This document shows, piece by piece, positions 8,976 through 19,949 of a stretch of DNA of 38,740 nucleotides. Each line of letters starts with the position of its first letter. The stretch's first letter is position 1. The notes beneath the pieces are model-generated. The model ran no database searches, was not told where the DNA came from, and saw nothing but the letters and a program-made list of their open reading frames with translations. Source of the DNA: Zooshikella harenae (GTDB taxonomy: Bacteria > Pseudomonadota > Gammaproteobacteria > Pseudomonadales > Zooshikellaceae); assembly GCF_018837975.1 (NCBI RefSeq), contig NZ_JAGSOY010000047.1, positions 1-38,740 of the forward strand. The letters are read 5' to 3'. A program made the translations under genes and the position numbers.

Positions 8976-10253
8976 ATGAGTATGGATTTTAGTGAACAAC
9001 TTTTATTTACACTACCGCTGTATCTTGGACCATTGTTAATTTTTGCGCTAATCGATTTTATTAGAGGTACCCGTGGTTATAGAGTAAATGATACCTTAAC
9101 TAATGCTACTATCGCTTTGGGAAACTTAGGTTTCACCTTTATATTAGTGGTCGGTATTATTGCTGTCTATAACTACTTATACAGTAATTTTGCTCTATTT
9201 GACCTGGATCAGACAACCGGTCTTACTTGGCTAATTGCATTTATTTTTTATGATTTTTGTTTTTATTGGAATCATAGGGTACATCATGCTATTAGTATTT
9301 TTTGGGTAGATCATATTGTTCATCATACCGCAGAAAATTTAAACTTTGGTGTTTCTATTCGTAATAGTTATTTTATGGAAGTAACCATGTGGTTGACGTT
9401 TATCCCCATGGCGCTCTTTGGAATATCGATTGAAGTATTTCTCGCTGTGAGTTATACCCAAATGACATGGGCATTTTTAATTCATACCAAATACTTAAAA
9501 CACACTCCTCGCTTGGATAAAATATTTAATACACCCTCCCTGCATAGAGTTCATCATGCACGAAACACCAAGTATATTGATAAAAATTTTGGTGGTATTT
9601 TTATCATTTGGGACAGACTCTTTGGTACATATCAAAGAGAATCTGATAAATTCCCCGTTACTTACGGTGTGAGAGAATCAATAAAAAGTTTTAGCCCATT
9701 GATGATCAATACTCAATATTTAAGGATTATTGTTAAAAAATTTAGACATAGTAATACGTTAATTGATAAATTAAAGTCTATTTTTTATTCACCTGGCTGG
9801 TTACCTGAAGGATTATCCAAAACAGAATGTCTTGGTAAAATAGCTGATATCCCATCTAAAGACTTTAATCCTAAAAATCCTCCTCTCAGTGCAACGGTGA
9901 AGCTATCTTGCATGCTTCGATTTGTAGTAATTTTAGCCGTTTTCAGTTATTTAATGTTGCATTTTTATGATTTACCTTGGCTTCAAACGACAGGGCTATC
10001 TATTCTTTTCTTTTGGTTATGTCACTATAATGGAATTGTATTTGATGGTGTAAAAGTTACTTGGAAATCAGAAGCATTAAGTCAGATTTTAATTGTATTA
10101 TCTGGTCTGGCTGGGCTAGGTTATACCCCAACAAACATTGTTTCAGCGGCTATTATCTTTACTTCTTTTGTATCATTTGTATGTTACACACTTCATAACT
10201 CAAAACCATCACAATCAAGTAAAAATCGTTTATTAAGCGCACTAACAGAATAA
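8976..10253 (+). CDS. Sterol desaturase / fatty acid hydroxylase family protein (AGMO-like)
   Basis: 425 aa, integral membrane. The di-iron histidine motifs are visible in order: HRVHH, HIVHHTAENLNFG and LHRVHHARN, which define the fatty acid hydroxylase superfamily. The N-terminal membrane segments plus an extra C-terminal block of hydrophobic helices (roughly residues 310-410) resemble the layout of alkylglycerol monooxygenase (TMEM195) rather than short bacterial desaturases. The probable role is oxygen-dependent hydroxylation or desaturation of a membrane lipid; the substrate is not readable. Two in-frame ATGs (8976 and 8982) are possible; GGAAG upstream favours the first. It is followed by a strong terminator. 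Confidence 0.85.
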   Translation: MSMDFSEQLLFTLPLYLGPLLIFALIDFIRGTRGYRVNDTLTNATIALGNLGFTFILVVGIIAVYNYLYSNFALFDLDQTTGLTWLIAFIFYDFCFYWNHRVHHAISIFWVDHIVHHTAENLNFGVSIRNSYFMEVTMWLTFIPMALFGISIEVFLAVSYTQMTWAFLIHTKYLKHTPRLDKIFNTPSLHRVHHARNTKYIDKNFGGIFIIWDRLFGTYQRESDKFPVTYGVRESIKSFSPLMINTQYLRIIVKKFRHSNTLIDKLKSIFYSPGWLPEGLSKTECLGKIADIPSKDFNPKNPPLSATVKLSCMLRFVVILAVFSYLMLHFYDLPWLQTTGLSILFFWLCHYNGIVFDGVKVTWKSEALSQILIVLSGLAGLGYTPTNIVSAAIIFTSFVSFVCYTLHNSKPSQSSKNRLLSALTE

Positions 10254-10277
10254 AGCCTAATTATTCATAGCAATAGC

Positions 10278-10322
10278 CAAATAACACCATTGCAAAGCTC
10301 TTTTGCAACAGTGTTATTTGGT
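10278..10322. terminator. Terminator after the hydroxylase gene
   Basis: CCAAATAACAC pairs with GTGTTATTTGG, and the inner TTGCAAA pairs with TTTTGCAA around a short loop. This long stem starts about 25 bp after the stop codon. There is no downstream T-run, so termination strength is uncertain, but the structure is unmistakable. Confidence 0.65.
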
Positions 10323-10418
10323 GATTCATGCACAATTTAAGATAACACGTGGCTTTGGCTGCTGCCCCCCCTACTTTACGCATAAATTACCAGAGTCAAT
10401 CCAACCCATTAAAAAAAC

Positions 10419-11207
10419 CTAAAACGCTAACAGATATTTGTTAATAATTTTTTCATACTCCCCACTATCAACTAACTCATCAAATGCCCTTTGAAAATTT
10501 TCTAACATTTTATCTGACGTATTGATATTAAATCCGAAGAAATCCTTTATAGGACTTCCAACTTTAAAAACTTCCACGATTAAATTAGGATTTATATGCT
10601 TATTTTTCACCAAAAACGATAAAACCAAGTCAGTAGAAAGAATTAAATCAACTCTTTTATTGATTAGTTTTCTAATATTATTAGTCGTATCCAAACCACT
10701 AACTATTTGAACATTCTGTTTAAAACCTTTACTTAATAAGTACTTTTCTGATGCATAGCCACGTACTGTGGCAATTCGAAATTGCATTGCCTCTGAAAGC
10801 CTCTTTACTGCGATATCGCTCCTGGTAGCAAGGCGATACATTTTTATTTGTGTATTATATAGTGGCCCAACCCACTTAAATAATGGTTCTCGTTCAGATG
10901 TTCACGATATTGCCATGATAAGTGTATTTGGTCTGGAAAGCGTATAATTATAAGCTCGTTTCCAAGGCATTACCCTATATTCAATAATTAACTCTATTTT
11001 TTGAATAATTGCCGATAAAGCATCTATTGAAATGCCTTTAAGAATACCCTCTTCCACATACTGAAAAGGCAGAAAAGGTGATGCTACAGCTATTAATGAG
11101 TCACCTTTTACCTGTCCAAAAGCTTTATCTATCACCAATGAGCCCACTCATAGTACTAGATATAATATAATGTTATTAGTTCTCATTGAGATGTAATTTT
11201 TCCTCAT
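10419..11207 (-). pseudogene. Periplasmic solute-binding protein (SBP_bac_3-like) with two in-frame TGA stops
   Basis: One reading frame runs from an ATG at 11207 (MRKNYISMRTNNIILYLVL, a lipophilic signal-peptide-like start) to 10419. It is broken by TGA at 11148-11150 within the putative signal peptide and by TGA at 10902-10904 after NTLIMAIS. Beyond the second stop the same frame continues TSEREPLFKWVGPLYNTQIK and then MYRLATRSDIAV, so no shift is needed, only point changes (for example TGG to TGA and CGA to TGA). The mature part resembles family 3 extracellular solute-binding proteins (PFLPFQYVEEGILKGISID; LINKRVDLILSTDLVLSFL). About 262 codons, the normal size. No transporter genes lie nearby. 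Without stop-codon readthrough the product is non-functional. Confidence 0.7.
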
Positions 11208-11489
11208 ACCAAGCTCATGGTTTAAAATAGCCATTCTTTTTATCTAGCATCCTTCCGAATGATATAACTCACCACGGATTAGTAACCCTATAATTCTTTT
11301 CAATATGCTTAGGACAGGTGTTGATTGAGATATAGCAAAATGTGGGTTTGCAGTGCTTGAAGGGTTTGTAAAACAGGTGCTAGGGGATAAAATGATTCAA
11401 AATAGGAATACCTAATCATATGAGGCCAACTTGTCAACCCTCATAGAAACCGGTATAAGAATAAAAAGCAAATATTATAGGAGACAGTT
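11208..11489. other. Intergenic region upstream of vat-like gene
   Basis: 282 bp without a plausible gene and with no strong hairpin. It holds the divergent upstream sequences of the solute-binding pseudogene and the acetyltransferase. TAGGAG near 11478 is the ribosome site of the latter. Confidence 0.4.
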
Positions 11490-12128
11490 TTGGTAGGACC
11501 AGACCCTAAAGATAAAGAGCCCATGAAGGGATTTCCCCAAGTAGGCTTTCTAAAAAACTTTATTACACGAGAAAATATCATTGTTGGTGATTATACCTAT
11601 TATGATGATCCAGAAGGCCCAAACCGTTTTGAAAATAACGTATTATACCATTTCCCTTTTATCGGTGATAAGTTAATCATTGGTAAGTTTTGCGCTATAG
11701 CGAAAGATGTTAAATTCATTATGAATGGTGCAAACCATAAGATGTCAGGCTTCTCTAGCTACCCTTTCCAGATCTTTGGACAAGGTTGGGAAACGGCTAT
11801 GCCAGCCCCAGGTGAGTTACCTTTTAAAGGTGACACCATAGTGGGTAATGATGTTTGGATTGGCTATGAGTCAACAATTATGCCTGGTGTAACGATTGGT
11901 AATGGTGCCATTATTGCCAGTAAGTCAGTAGTCACCAAAGATATACCTGACTATTGTATTGTTGGGGGAAATCCAGCACAAATAATTAAATACCGCTTTG
12001 ATCAAAAAATTATAGAACAACTACTGAGTATTGCTTGGTGGAACTGGTCCGCAGAGAAAATTACACAACATTTGTCATCTATTGTTGGTTTTGACTTAGA
12101 AGCACTTAAGCATGCAAACACTGATTAA
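11490..12128 (+). CDS. Vat/CatB-type xenobiotic acetyltransferase
   Basis: 212 aa, a left-handed beta-helix (hexapeptide repeat) acetyltransferase. The N-terminal [12 protein letters not shown] resembles the conserved GPNP start of Vat streptogramin acetyltransferases. [27 protein letters not shown] (catalytic His, residue 83) and [12 protein letters not shown] match Vat and type B chloramphenicol acetyltransferases. These cytoplasmic trimers transfer acetyl from acetyl-CoA to a drug hydroxyl. A TTG start at 11490 is preferred because TAGGAG lies 6 nt upstream and the GPDP block is then included; the next ATG (11523) would remove it. A GNAT gene follows after 30 bp, probably co-transcribed. 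It is likely a chromosomal homologue; its true substrate cannot be read from sequence. Confidence 0.8.
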   Translation: MVGPDPKDKEPMKGFPQVGFLKNFITRENIIVGDYTYYDDPEGPNRFENNVLYHFPFIGDKLIIGKFCAIAKDVKFIMNGANHKMSGFSSYPFQIFGQGWETAMPAPGELPFKGDTIVGNDVWIGYESTIMPGVTIGNGAIIASKSVVTKDIPDYCIVGGNPAQIIKYRFDQKIIEQLLSIAWWNWSAEKITQHLSSIVGFDLEALKHANTD

Positions 12129-12158
12129 TAGCTTATTATTTGAATATTAAGAGTAATC

Positions 12159-12593
12159 ATGATCAAACCTTATACACCATCAGATATTGAATCAGTACTG
12201 AGTATTTGGCTTGAAGCGTCTGTTCAATCTCATACTTTTATTAATCGCTCTTTTTGGGAGTCAAAAATAAATGATATGCGTAGTATTTACATTCCTCAAT
12301 CAGAAACCTACGTCTATAACTTAGACAGTGAAATTGTGGGTTTTATTTCCCTATACCAGACTACATTAGCGACTCTGTTTATTTCACCAAATCATCAAGG
12401 AAAAGGTTTTGGTACACAGTTACTTAGTAATGCAAAATCACTGCGTAATAAACTACAGTTAGCCGTATATAAAGATAACCATAAAAGCACACTTTTCTAC
12501 AAACACAATGGTTTTCAATATTTATATGAGCAAACTGATAAGCATACAGGTTTCCCAGAAATTATTATGTCGTGGCACAACAATAAATTGTAA
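12159..12593 (+). CDS. GNAT family N-acetyltransferase (YjaB-like)
   Basis: 144 aa, a single GNAT domain. The acetyl-CoA pyrophosphate-binding motif A is LFISPNHQGKGFGTQLL (Q-x-x-G-x-G/A type), followed by NHKSTLFYKHNGF, the usual motif B. The N-terminus (IWLEASVQSHTFI) resembles the YjaB group. The substrate is unknown. It lies 30 bp after the Vat-like gene on the same strand, suggesting a two-gene transcript of acetyltransferases. Confidence 0.8.
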   Translation: MIKPYTPSDIESVLSIWLEASVQSHTFINRSFWESKINDMRSIYIPQSETYVYNLDSEIVGFISLYQTTLATLFISPNHQGKGFGTQLLSNAKSLRNKLQLAVYKDNHKSTLFYKHNGFQYLYEQTDKHTGFPEIIMSWHNNKL

Positions 12594-12620
12594 GCAGATA
12601 CATAAATACTAAACAGCGAG

Positions 12621-12645
12621 GCTAGCCTGATATGTTAAGGCTAGC
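12621..12645. terminator. Possible terminator hairpin between convergent genes
   Basis: GCTAGCCT pairs with AGGCTAGC with a 9-base loop, between the GNAT stop (12593) and the convergent CorA-like stop (12709). It has no T-run, so the call is tentative. Confidence 0.4.
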
Positions 12646-12708
12646 AGAAGTGACTCGACTGTAATTTAAGTAGTAAATGAGCATTCAAACGCTGATGAGC
12701 TCTCACCA

Positions 12709-13662
12709 CTATAACCATCCCTTACGCTTGAAATACCAGTAAGGTGCTATACCAGAAAGAATCATTAATCCTAGTGCCCAAGGGTATCCTAAAAACCATT
12801 TGAGTTCAGGCATAAACTCAAAGTTCATACCATAAATACTAGCAATCATTGTTGGTGGTAAAAATACAACAGCAGCAATAGAAAACGTTTTAATAATCTG
12901 ATTTTGTTCAATATTTATAAACCCTTGTGTGGAGTCCATTAAGAAATTTATTTTATCAAACAAAAATGAGGTATGAGACATCAATGTTTCGACATCATGC
13001 ATTATCTCCCAACAACGTTGCTGAAGCTCAGGATACTGACGTAAATGACGCTGTAAAAATGAAATCGAACGTTGTGTATCCATCAAACATAAGCGTATTT
13101 TACCATTACTGTCTTCTAATTTAGCTAGTTTATCGATAGCATCCTCAAGATCAGCATCATTATCTTCCAGGACTAAGTGGCTAACTTCTTCCAAATCGGT
13201 ATGAATATCCTCTAACGCATCAGCCAAGTGCTCTACTTTCTGCTCAAATAATGAAATCATCACAGACTGATGGGATTCTTCTTCTACTGGCATACGACGA
13301 GCCCGCATTCGAAATAACCGAAAATCAGCGAGTTCTTCATCACGTACAGTAATAAGGCGATTAGCCTGTAATATAAATGCAACAGTAGCCGTTTTTTGAC
13401 GCCCTTCAGTTTGAGTCAAAAACAACGAGTGTACATGGATACCTGCTGCATCAACGAAATAGCGAGCAGAAGCTTCGATTTCTTCAACTTCATCTGACTC
13501 TGGTAACTCAGTACGTAGTAATTGTTCAAGCTGAAGGCGCTCCTCTTCCTCCGGCTCTTGTGCGTCAATCCAGCATGCTTTAGTTAACAGTTCATCACTT
13601 GAGAACTGGTCTGCATCCATTTCCATAATTCTAGCACGACTAAATTCGAACCATCTTAACAT
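12709..13662 (-). CDS. CorA family divalent cation transporter
   Basis: About 317 aa. A long acidic and helical N-terminal cytoplasmic domain is followed by two C-terminal membrane segments (FSIAAVVFLPPTMIASIYGMN and the segment ending APYWYFKRKGWL). The YGMN signature between them forms the pore entrance, and the positively charged tail is typical. It probably carries Mg2+ (or Co2+/Ni2+/Zn2+) as a pentamer in the inner membrane. The start at 13662 (MLRWFEFSRAR) is chosen because GGGAGG sits 7 nt upstream, which is better than the ATG 21 nt further out. It diverges from the NADAR gene. Confidence 0.9.
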   Translation of the reverse strand: MLRWFEFSRARIMEMDADQFSSDELLTKACWIDAQEPEEEERLQLEQLLRTELPESDEVEEIEASARYFVDAAGIHVHSLFLTQTEGRQKTATVAFILQANRLITVRDEELADFRLFRMRARRMPVEEESHQSVMISLFEQKVEHLADALEDIHTDLEEVSHLVLEDNDADLEDAIDKLAKLEDSNGKIRLCLMDTQRSISFLQRHLRQYPELQQRCWEIMHDVETLMSHTSFLFDKINFLMDSTQGFINIEQNQIIKTFSIAAVVFLPPTMIASIYGMNFEFMPELKWFLGYPWALGLMILSGIAPYWYFKRKGWL

Positions 13663-13757
13663 GAAGATAACCTCCCTAAACAAACTAAGAATACAGCAAG
13701 ATCCACAACGTTATAGCTAGTGCCACGACAAATCTCGTGTATAAAATGATTCGTGTT

Positions 13758-13774
13758 GAGTATATGTTATACTC
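13758..13774. promoter_or_regulatory. Operator-like palindrome in the corA/NADAR divergent promoter region
   Basis: GAGTATATGTTATACTC has 7-bp arms around TGT. It lies 61 bp upstream of the NADAR start and 96 bp upstream of the CorA-like start. No matching regulator is visible in the window. Confidence 0.3.
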
Positions 13775-13834
13775 ACTGAAACCCTACAAAGATATCAGCA
13801 CAGACCGCAATAATAGCCTGATAAATCCCCTATA

Positions 13835-14449
13835 ATGACGGGTACCATAAGAAGTAACCATACACATCCTATGAATCCAAAATCACATTTAGAAAAAATC
13901 AGAACCAAAGAAGAACTCATCACAGCTCTTGAGGCAGATACCAATATCAAATACTTGCTTTTCTGGGGACATCAAAAACCAACTTCAGGGGTCAATAAAA
14001 GCTGTTTAAGCCAGTGGTTTAATGCCTCTTTTACTATTGATGGCATACACTACTTCACCGCAGAACACTACATGATGGCTGAAAAAGCGAGGTTATTTAA
14101 CGATCGAAAGTGTCATAAAAAAATTCTTGCCGCAAGCCATCCAGGAGAAGCAAAACGCTTAGGACGCGGAATTGTCGGCTTTGATGAAAGAGTTTGGCGT
14201 GATAATCGCTTTGATATAGTGACAAATGGAAATCTTGCAAAATTTAGCCAAAACCCAGCTCTACAACACTATTTACTGAGTACTCAGCCTCGAGTTCTCG
14301 TTGAAGCAAGCCCAGTTGACCGTATTTGGGGTATAGGTTTAGCAGCAGACCATCCTGATGCCTCTGACCCAACACATTGGCAAGGTGATAATCTGCTCGG
14401 CTTTGCGCTCATGGTTGTACGGAAACATTTGCTAGAAGCTTATTCATAA
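13835..14449 (+). CDS. NADAR family protein (YbiA-like N-glycosidase)
   Basis: 204 aa. The core shows LLFWGHQKPTSGVNKSCLSQW, FTAEHYMMAEKARLF, GRGIVGFDERVW and DRIWGIGLAAD, ending GDNLLGFALM. These are the conserved blocks of the NADAR (NAD- and ADP-ribose-associated) superfamily. Characterised members hydrolyse the N-glycosidic bond of early riboflavin intermediates or reverse guanine ADP-ribosylation. The start is uncertain: ATG 13835 and ATG 13871 both lack a clear ribosome site, and the family core begins after either. It is a single gene diverging from the CorA-like gene. Confidence 0.85.
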   Translation: MTGTIRSNHTHPMNPKSHLEKIRTKEELITALEADTNIKYLLFWGHQKPTSGVNKSCLSQWFNASFTIDGIHYFTAEHYMMAEKARLFNDRKCHKKILAASHPGEAKRLGRGIVGFDERVWRDNRFDIVTNGNLAKFSQNPALQHYLLSTQPRVLVEASPVDRIWGIGLAADHPDASDPTHWQGDNLLGFALMVVRKHLLEAYS

Positions 14450-14576
14450 TAAGCCAGAGACATCATCAGAGGCTATGGCTCCCATACACTGAATTTGCGA
14501 GCACGACTATCATGAAGAAATAGCTTCTAGCGCATTTATTACCAAAATTATTTCTTTGAATAACCCAAGGTCACAG

Positions 14577-15193
14577 TCAAAACCACATTGTAAAATGCAA
14601 CTGTTGAAAATCAATCCCATCATTATCGCCATTCACGCCGCCATTTGAGTAGTGAATATAGCGATAACCCAGTTCAATTGATTGTTGCTGACCAAATAAC
14701 AACCCAATACCCATTCTGTCTTCTAACTGAAAGTGTGTACCAGATCAACAGGAGAGCTGCTTTCTGCAACGATTTCATCATGGGTAACAAGACTAGGACC
14801 AATTCCAACTTCAAAGAAAGGTGCTATCCAACCACCAAAAGGCTTTCTAGGTTTAATTCTAAATATAGGACTAAACGATACACCTGCAGTTGAACCATTC
14901 CCTCTTGAAGAGAGTGAATCTGTGTGATTTAGTTCATTTTCCCAATAAAAAAAACTTAAATCAAAATAGCCAGATAGTAGCCAGTTGCTCTTTTTTAACC
15001 AATCCTGATTCCAGTCCCATAATACAGATAACCGATAACTGTGCATATTTGCTTCAGAGTTTGACTCTGGTCCACCTCCAATTGTTATACCATCAACCGC
15101 TATCGCCTTATCAGCAAAACTGGTTGCATATACATGTGGTACAACAACACAGCCTATGAAGAATAACCCAACATGCTTGAGTTTAAGTGCCAT
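14577..15193 (-). pseudogene. pagL: Lipid A deacylase PagL, frameshifted
   Basis: The N-terminal part (15193 down to about 14740) has a signal peptide (KHVGLFFIGCVVVPHVYA) and outer-membrane beta strands (GGWIAPFFEVGIGPSL). It ends abnormally at SPVDLVHTFS. The next frame continues GTHFQLEDRMGIGLLFG and then ELGYRYIHYSNGGVNGDNDG, closing with HFTMWF at 14577. The HYSN block holds the His-Ser pair of the PagL active site. Restoring one C in the CC at 14740-14741 gives SPVDLGTHFQLEDR, a continuous family sequence of about 205 aa. PagL removes the 3-O-acyl chain of lipid A in the outer membrane. Either a recent mutation, phase variation or a sequencing error explains the shift. Confidence 0.8.
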
Positions 15194-15362
15194 CCTTGCT
15201 TCACCTTATCATTTTTTTTTGTGAATTCTTTATTCGTCAAAGGTATATATAGTTATAGCGCACTCATTGCATATATGCGTTATATTTTTTCAGGCATGAC
15301 TGATTGGTTATATACCCCCATTTTATACTTCTAGGGTACAAGGAATTTGTTGTCTACATACT

Positions 15363-15405
15363 TTAACGATGAGATACTTTAATGATTAAAGTATCTCATC
15401 GTTAA
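15363..15405. terminator. Perfect 21-bp stem-loop downstream of the Fur-linked gene
   Basis: Two perfectly complementary 21-base arms (15363-15383 and 15385-15405) with a single centre base; TTAACGATGAGATAC begins the left arm. It lies 57 bp beyond the stop of the minus-strand gene at 15462, downstream of a second hairpin. Confidence 0.6.
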
Positions 15406-15413
15406 TCACAAGA

Positions 15414-15445
15414 CCACCGCTAAAAAGAGTTATTTTTAGCGGTGG
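15414..15445. terminator. Terminator of the Fur-linked gene
   Basis: CCACCGCTAAAAA pairs with TTTTTAGCGGTGG around a 6-base loop, 16 bp after the minus-strand stop at 15462. The GC stem flanked by A/T at the loop is typical of an intrinsic terminator. Confidence 0.75.
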
Positions 15446-15461
15446 CCATAAAATCATGCTA

Positions 15462-16373
15462 TTAATAACACGCTACCGTATCTAACATCCACTCATTGCT
15501 CGTTCCATCTGTATTGTATTTACACAGTCCTTTGGCAAACAGTGCTTGTAAATGATAGCCAAAACTTGTTGCTTCAATTAAGCTTAATGGGAACTGCTGG
15601 TTATTCTGTTGCCGACCATATCGTTTTAATTCAGCAAGCATTTGTTCTAACTTATAATCAGTTTGTGTTTCAATAAACGTTTGGTCTTTTTCTTTTAAGT
15701 TAACTTTTTGTAAGCCATCTCTGCCAGGAACAAGTACATTTAAATAAGCAGGATCATACTTACCATCATACATTTTAATTGGTTGACTCAATTCAGCAAA
15801 AGATAAGAAAGTCATTGCATATTTATAATCCGTAACTGAAAAAGGTTGATTATCAAATCCTCTTACAACTTCAATTGTTCCCGGTAATACATCATGCAAA
15901 GCACGCATTACAGCTTGCTCTTCATTGGTTACCGAACCATTTGATGCATTCGTTGGAAATTCTTTTCCAGTAAAACGAGGATAAGACTCTTTAATCATAC
16001 CAATAAAAAACTTAACCGTTTCCTTGCGTGCTATTGAGTGAGCCTGATCTTCGCTGAAATGGCCTGATAATAATAATGACTGTTTTTTAGCATTATAAAA
16101 ACTAACTAACGTTTGAGTGATTGTATAGACTGGAGCGTTTGAAATATTTTTGGGATTTCCTCCTTGTAAGATACGTTCTCCATCCTGATAATCAAATATA
16201 GTGCTGAGATCCAACCTACCGTTTTCCACATTTTGTTGCGTTTTCCCATTCCACTGAAATAAATCATGTGAGGCTAAGCCCATCACTCCAACATCAAGCA
16301 CTCGAATAGCATCCCTGGCATACGTAGCGCCTACGCAACATATTAAACCTACAAATAAGATAATCCGTTTCAT
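15462..16373 (-). CDS. Exported protein of unknown function, probably iron-regulated
   Basis: 303 aa. The N-terminus MKRIILFVGLICCVGATYA is a clear Sec signal peptide, so the protein is periplasmic or secreted. I do not recognise the family. Visible pieces are DVGVMGLASHDLFQWNGKTQ, a region of alternating charged helices (FSEDQAHSIARKETVKFF), GTIEVVRGFDNQPFSVTDYKYAMTFLSFAELS, and two Cys near the C-terminus (GLCKYNTDG and TVACY) that could form a disulfide. There are no membrane segments after the signal. AAGGA lies 8 nt before the ATG, and a Fur-box-like sequence lies 55-73 bp upstream. Terminators downstream make it a single-gene unit. A role in iron acquisition or iron-limited growth is inference from the site only. 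Confidence 0.75.
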   Translation of the reverse strand: MKRIILFVGLICCVGATYARDAIRVLDVGVMGLASHDLFQWNGKTQQNVENGRLDLSTIFDYQDGERILQGGNPKNISNAPVYTITQTLVSFYNAKKQSLLLSGHFSEDQAHSIARKETVKFFIGMIKESYPRFTGKEFPTNASNGSVTNEEQAVMRALHDVLPGTIEVVRGFDNQPFSVTDYKYAMTFLSFAELSQPIKMYDGKYDPAYLNVLVPGRDGLQKVNLKEKDQTFIETQTDYKLEQMLAELKRYGRQQNNQQFPLSLIEATSFGYHLQALFAKGLCKYNTDGTSNEWMLDTVACY

Positions 16374-16427
16374 AACAAATCCTTGCGATGATTAGAGAAG
16401 CCCTGTAGTTTAAGCCAAAACACCACA

Positions 16428-16446
16428 GATAACAATAATCATTCTC
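16428..16446 (-). promoter_or_regulatory. Fur-box-like site upstream of the 15462-16373 gene
   Basis: Read on the minus strand: GAGAATGATTATTGTTATC, matching 15 of 19 positions of the consensus GATAATGATAATCATTATC; the other strand matches 16 of 19. The position, 55-73 bp upstream of the start codon, is right for repression. Confidence 0.6.
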
Positions 16447-16757
16447 GTTTAAAAACTTAAATTATCACTCTTACCAGCCCATAAAATACTTATCACTTCC
16501 TTTTAGGATGACTTTCAACTTTAAATATATATACCCATAACGAAGGGTTTCTAGTGGGCCAATGCCGTTGCCGTGTATATATTGATTTGTTCCACTCGCT
16601 GCAGAAGACCCTCCTTGGTCTCTACTACTCACATCAAACTGTTTGTCGCAAGGATGCAGCAACCAGGGAAGGATTCACGACGTGTTCGAAGGGTGTTATG
16701 CAGACGTTGGGCAAAGGGGCTTTAAAAAGGTACAGCTATATGCGATTGCCCTGGCAA
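16447..16757. other. Intergenic region, possibly a degenerate dispersed repeat
   Basis: About 310 bp between the Fur-box-like site and the next gene. It contains TATACCCATAACGAAGGGTT (16530-16549), an inverted repeat with similar copies elsewhere in the window, then about 200 bp of higher GC than its surroundings. A 63-codon minus-strand ORF here has no ribosome site or family resemblance and is not annotated as a gene. The GC-richer part looks like a decayed intergenic repeat, but there is no second copy in this window to prove it. Confidence 0.35.
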
Positions 16758-17330
16758 TTATAGCCTATGTGAAACATTAAATGATACATTGTTTTCCCTT
16801 CTTCTTTTCAATGTTTTTCGTAATAATGATGAGAAGACACCTATCGTAAGGCAAGGAAACCATACCCACACAATCTCAGATAAAATAACTTGCAACCCTC
16901 GCGCGGTAAAAAAGTTTTTAATACCAATTGGAGATACTTCTATTGGGCGCCAAGGCAAAAAATAACGATGATTAGATTCTGGCCATAAAAAGGCAATTCC
17001 TAACCCTCCGTTAGTAAAACTATCCAATACCCCATGAGAGGCCATCGATAGTGAAACAATAAAAAAGGCCCATTTGGGATCACTCTTCAACGGCTTATAG
17101 CAAATACTGGCCAATATCCCTACAAGTGCTGCAGCTAAAAGAGAATGGCTGAATCCTCTATGCCCAAATGATGATGCATAAGGAATTCCCAGTTTAAATG
17201 CAATAACATCTGCATCGGGTAATACTGCGGCGAAGCATGCAACAATCAATAATTGAGTAGATACCTTTGCTTTGCCAATACCCATACGTAATACAAGTGG
17301 AACTGCCACATGCGTGATGATTGTTGCCAT
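16758..17330 (-). CDS. YdjM-like inner-membrane metal-dependent hydrolase (DUF457)
   Basis: About 190 aa. The start MATIITHVAVPL, the block LPDADVIAFKLGIPY, the GHRGFSHSLL motif and the later SHGVLDSFTNGG with WPESNHRYFLPW are the conserved His/Asp metal-binding blocks of the DUF457/YdjM family of membrane-bound hydrolases. There are four or five hydrophobic segments. The family's exact reaction is unknown. The start at 17330 is chosen because MATIITH aligns with the family N-terminus; the frame extends 21 codons further but those residues are not conserved-looking. It is a single gene with a 720-bp gap upstream. Confidence 0.8.
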   Translation of the reverse strand: MATIITHVAVPLVLRMGIGKAKVSTQLLIVACFAAVLPDADVIAFKLGIPYASSFGHRGFSHSLLAAALVGILASICYKPLKSDPKWAFFIVSLSMASHGVLDSFTNGGLGIAFLWPESNHRYFLPWRPIEVSPIGIKNFFTARGLQVILSEIVWVWFPCLTIGVFSSLLRKTLKRRRENNVSFNVSHRL

Positions 17331-19850
<2,520 letters not shown>

Positions 19851-19880
19851 TACTATTTAATAAGTAGTATACCCACAACA

Positions 19881-19916
19881 AAGGGTATGTAAAGATTACA
19901 CGCTTTGCATACCCTT
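19881..19916. terminator. Terminator after the M4 protease
   Basis: AAGGGTATGTAAAG pairs with CTTTGCATACCCTT (one T-G pair) around an 8-base loop, starting 31 bp after the stop. An alternative shorter fold pairs TATACCC (19868-19874) with GGGTATG (19883-19889), so the two structures compete. Confidence 0.75.
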
Positions 19917-19949
19917 AATTACATGATCCCCATCACACTAAATTCAATA

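Noticed and set aside
14645-15159. Several plus-strand ORFs of 64-89 codons
   Set aside because: They are antisense to pagL, whose protein motifs explain the region better.
16471-16662. 63-codon minus-strand ORF in the gap upstream of the Fur-linked gene
   Set aside because: No ribosome site, no recognisable domain, compositionally part of a repeat-like non-coding patch.
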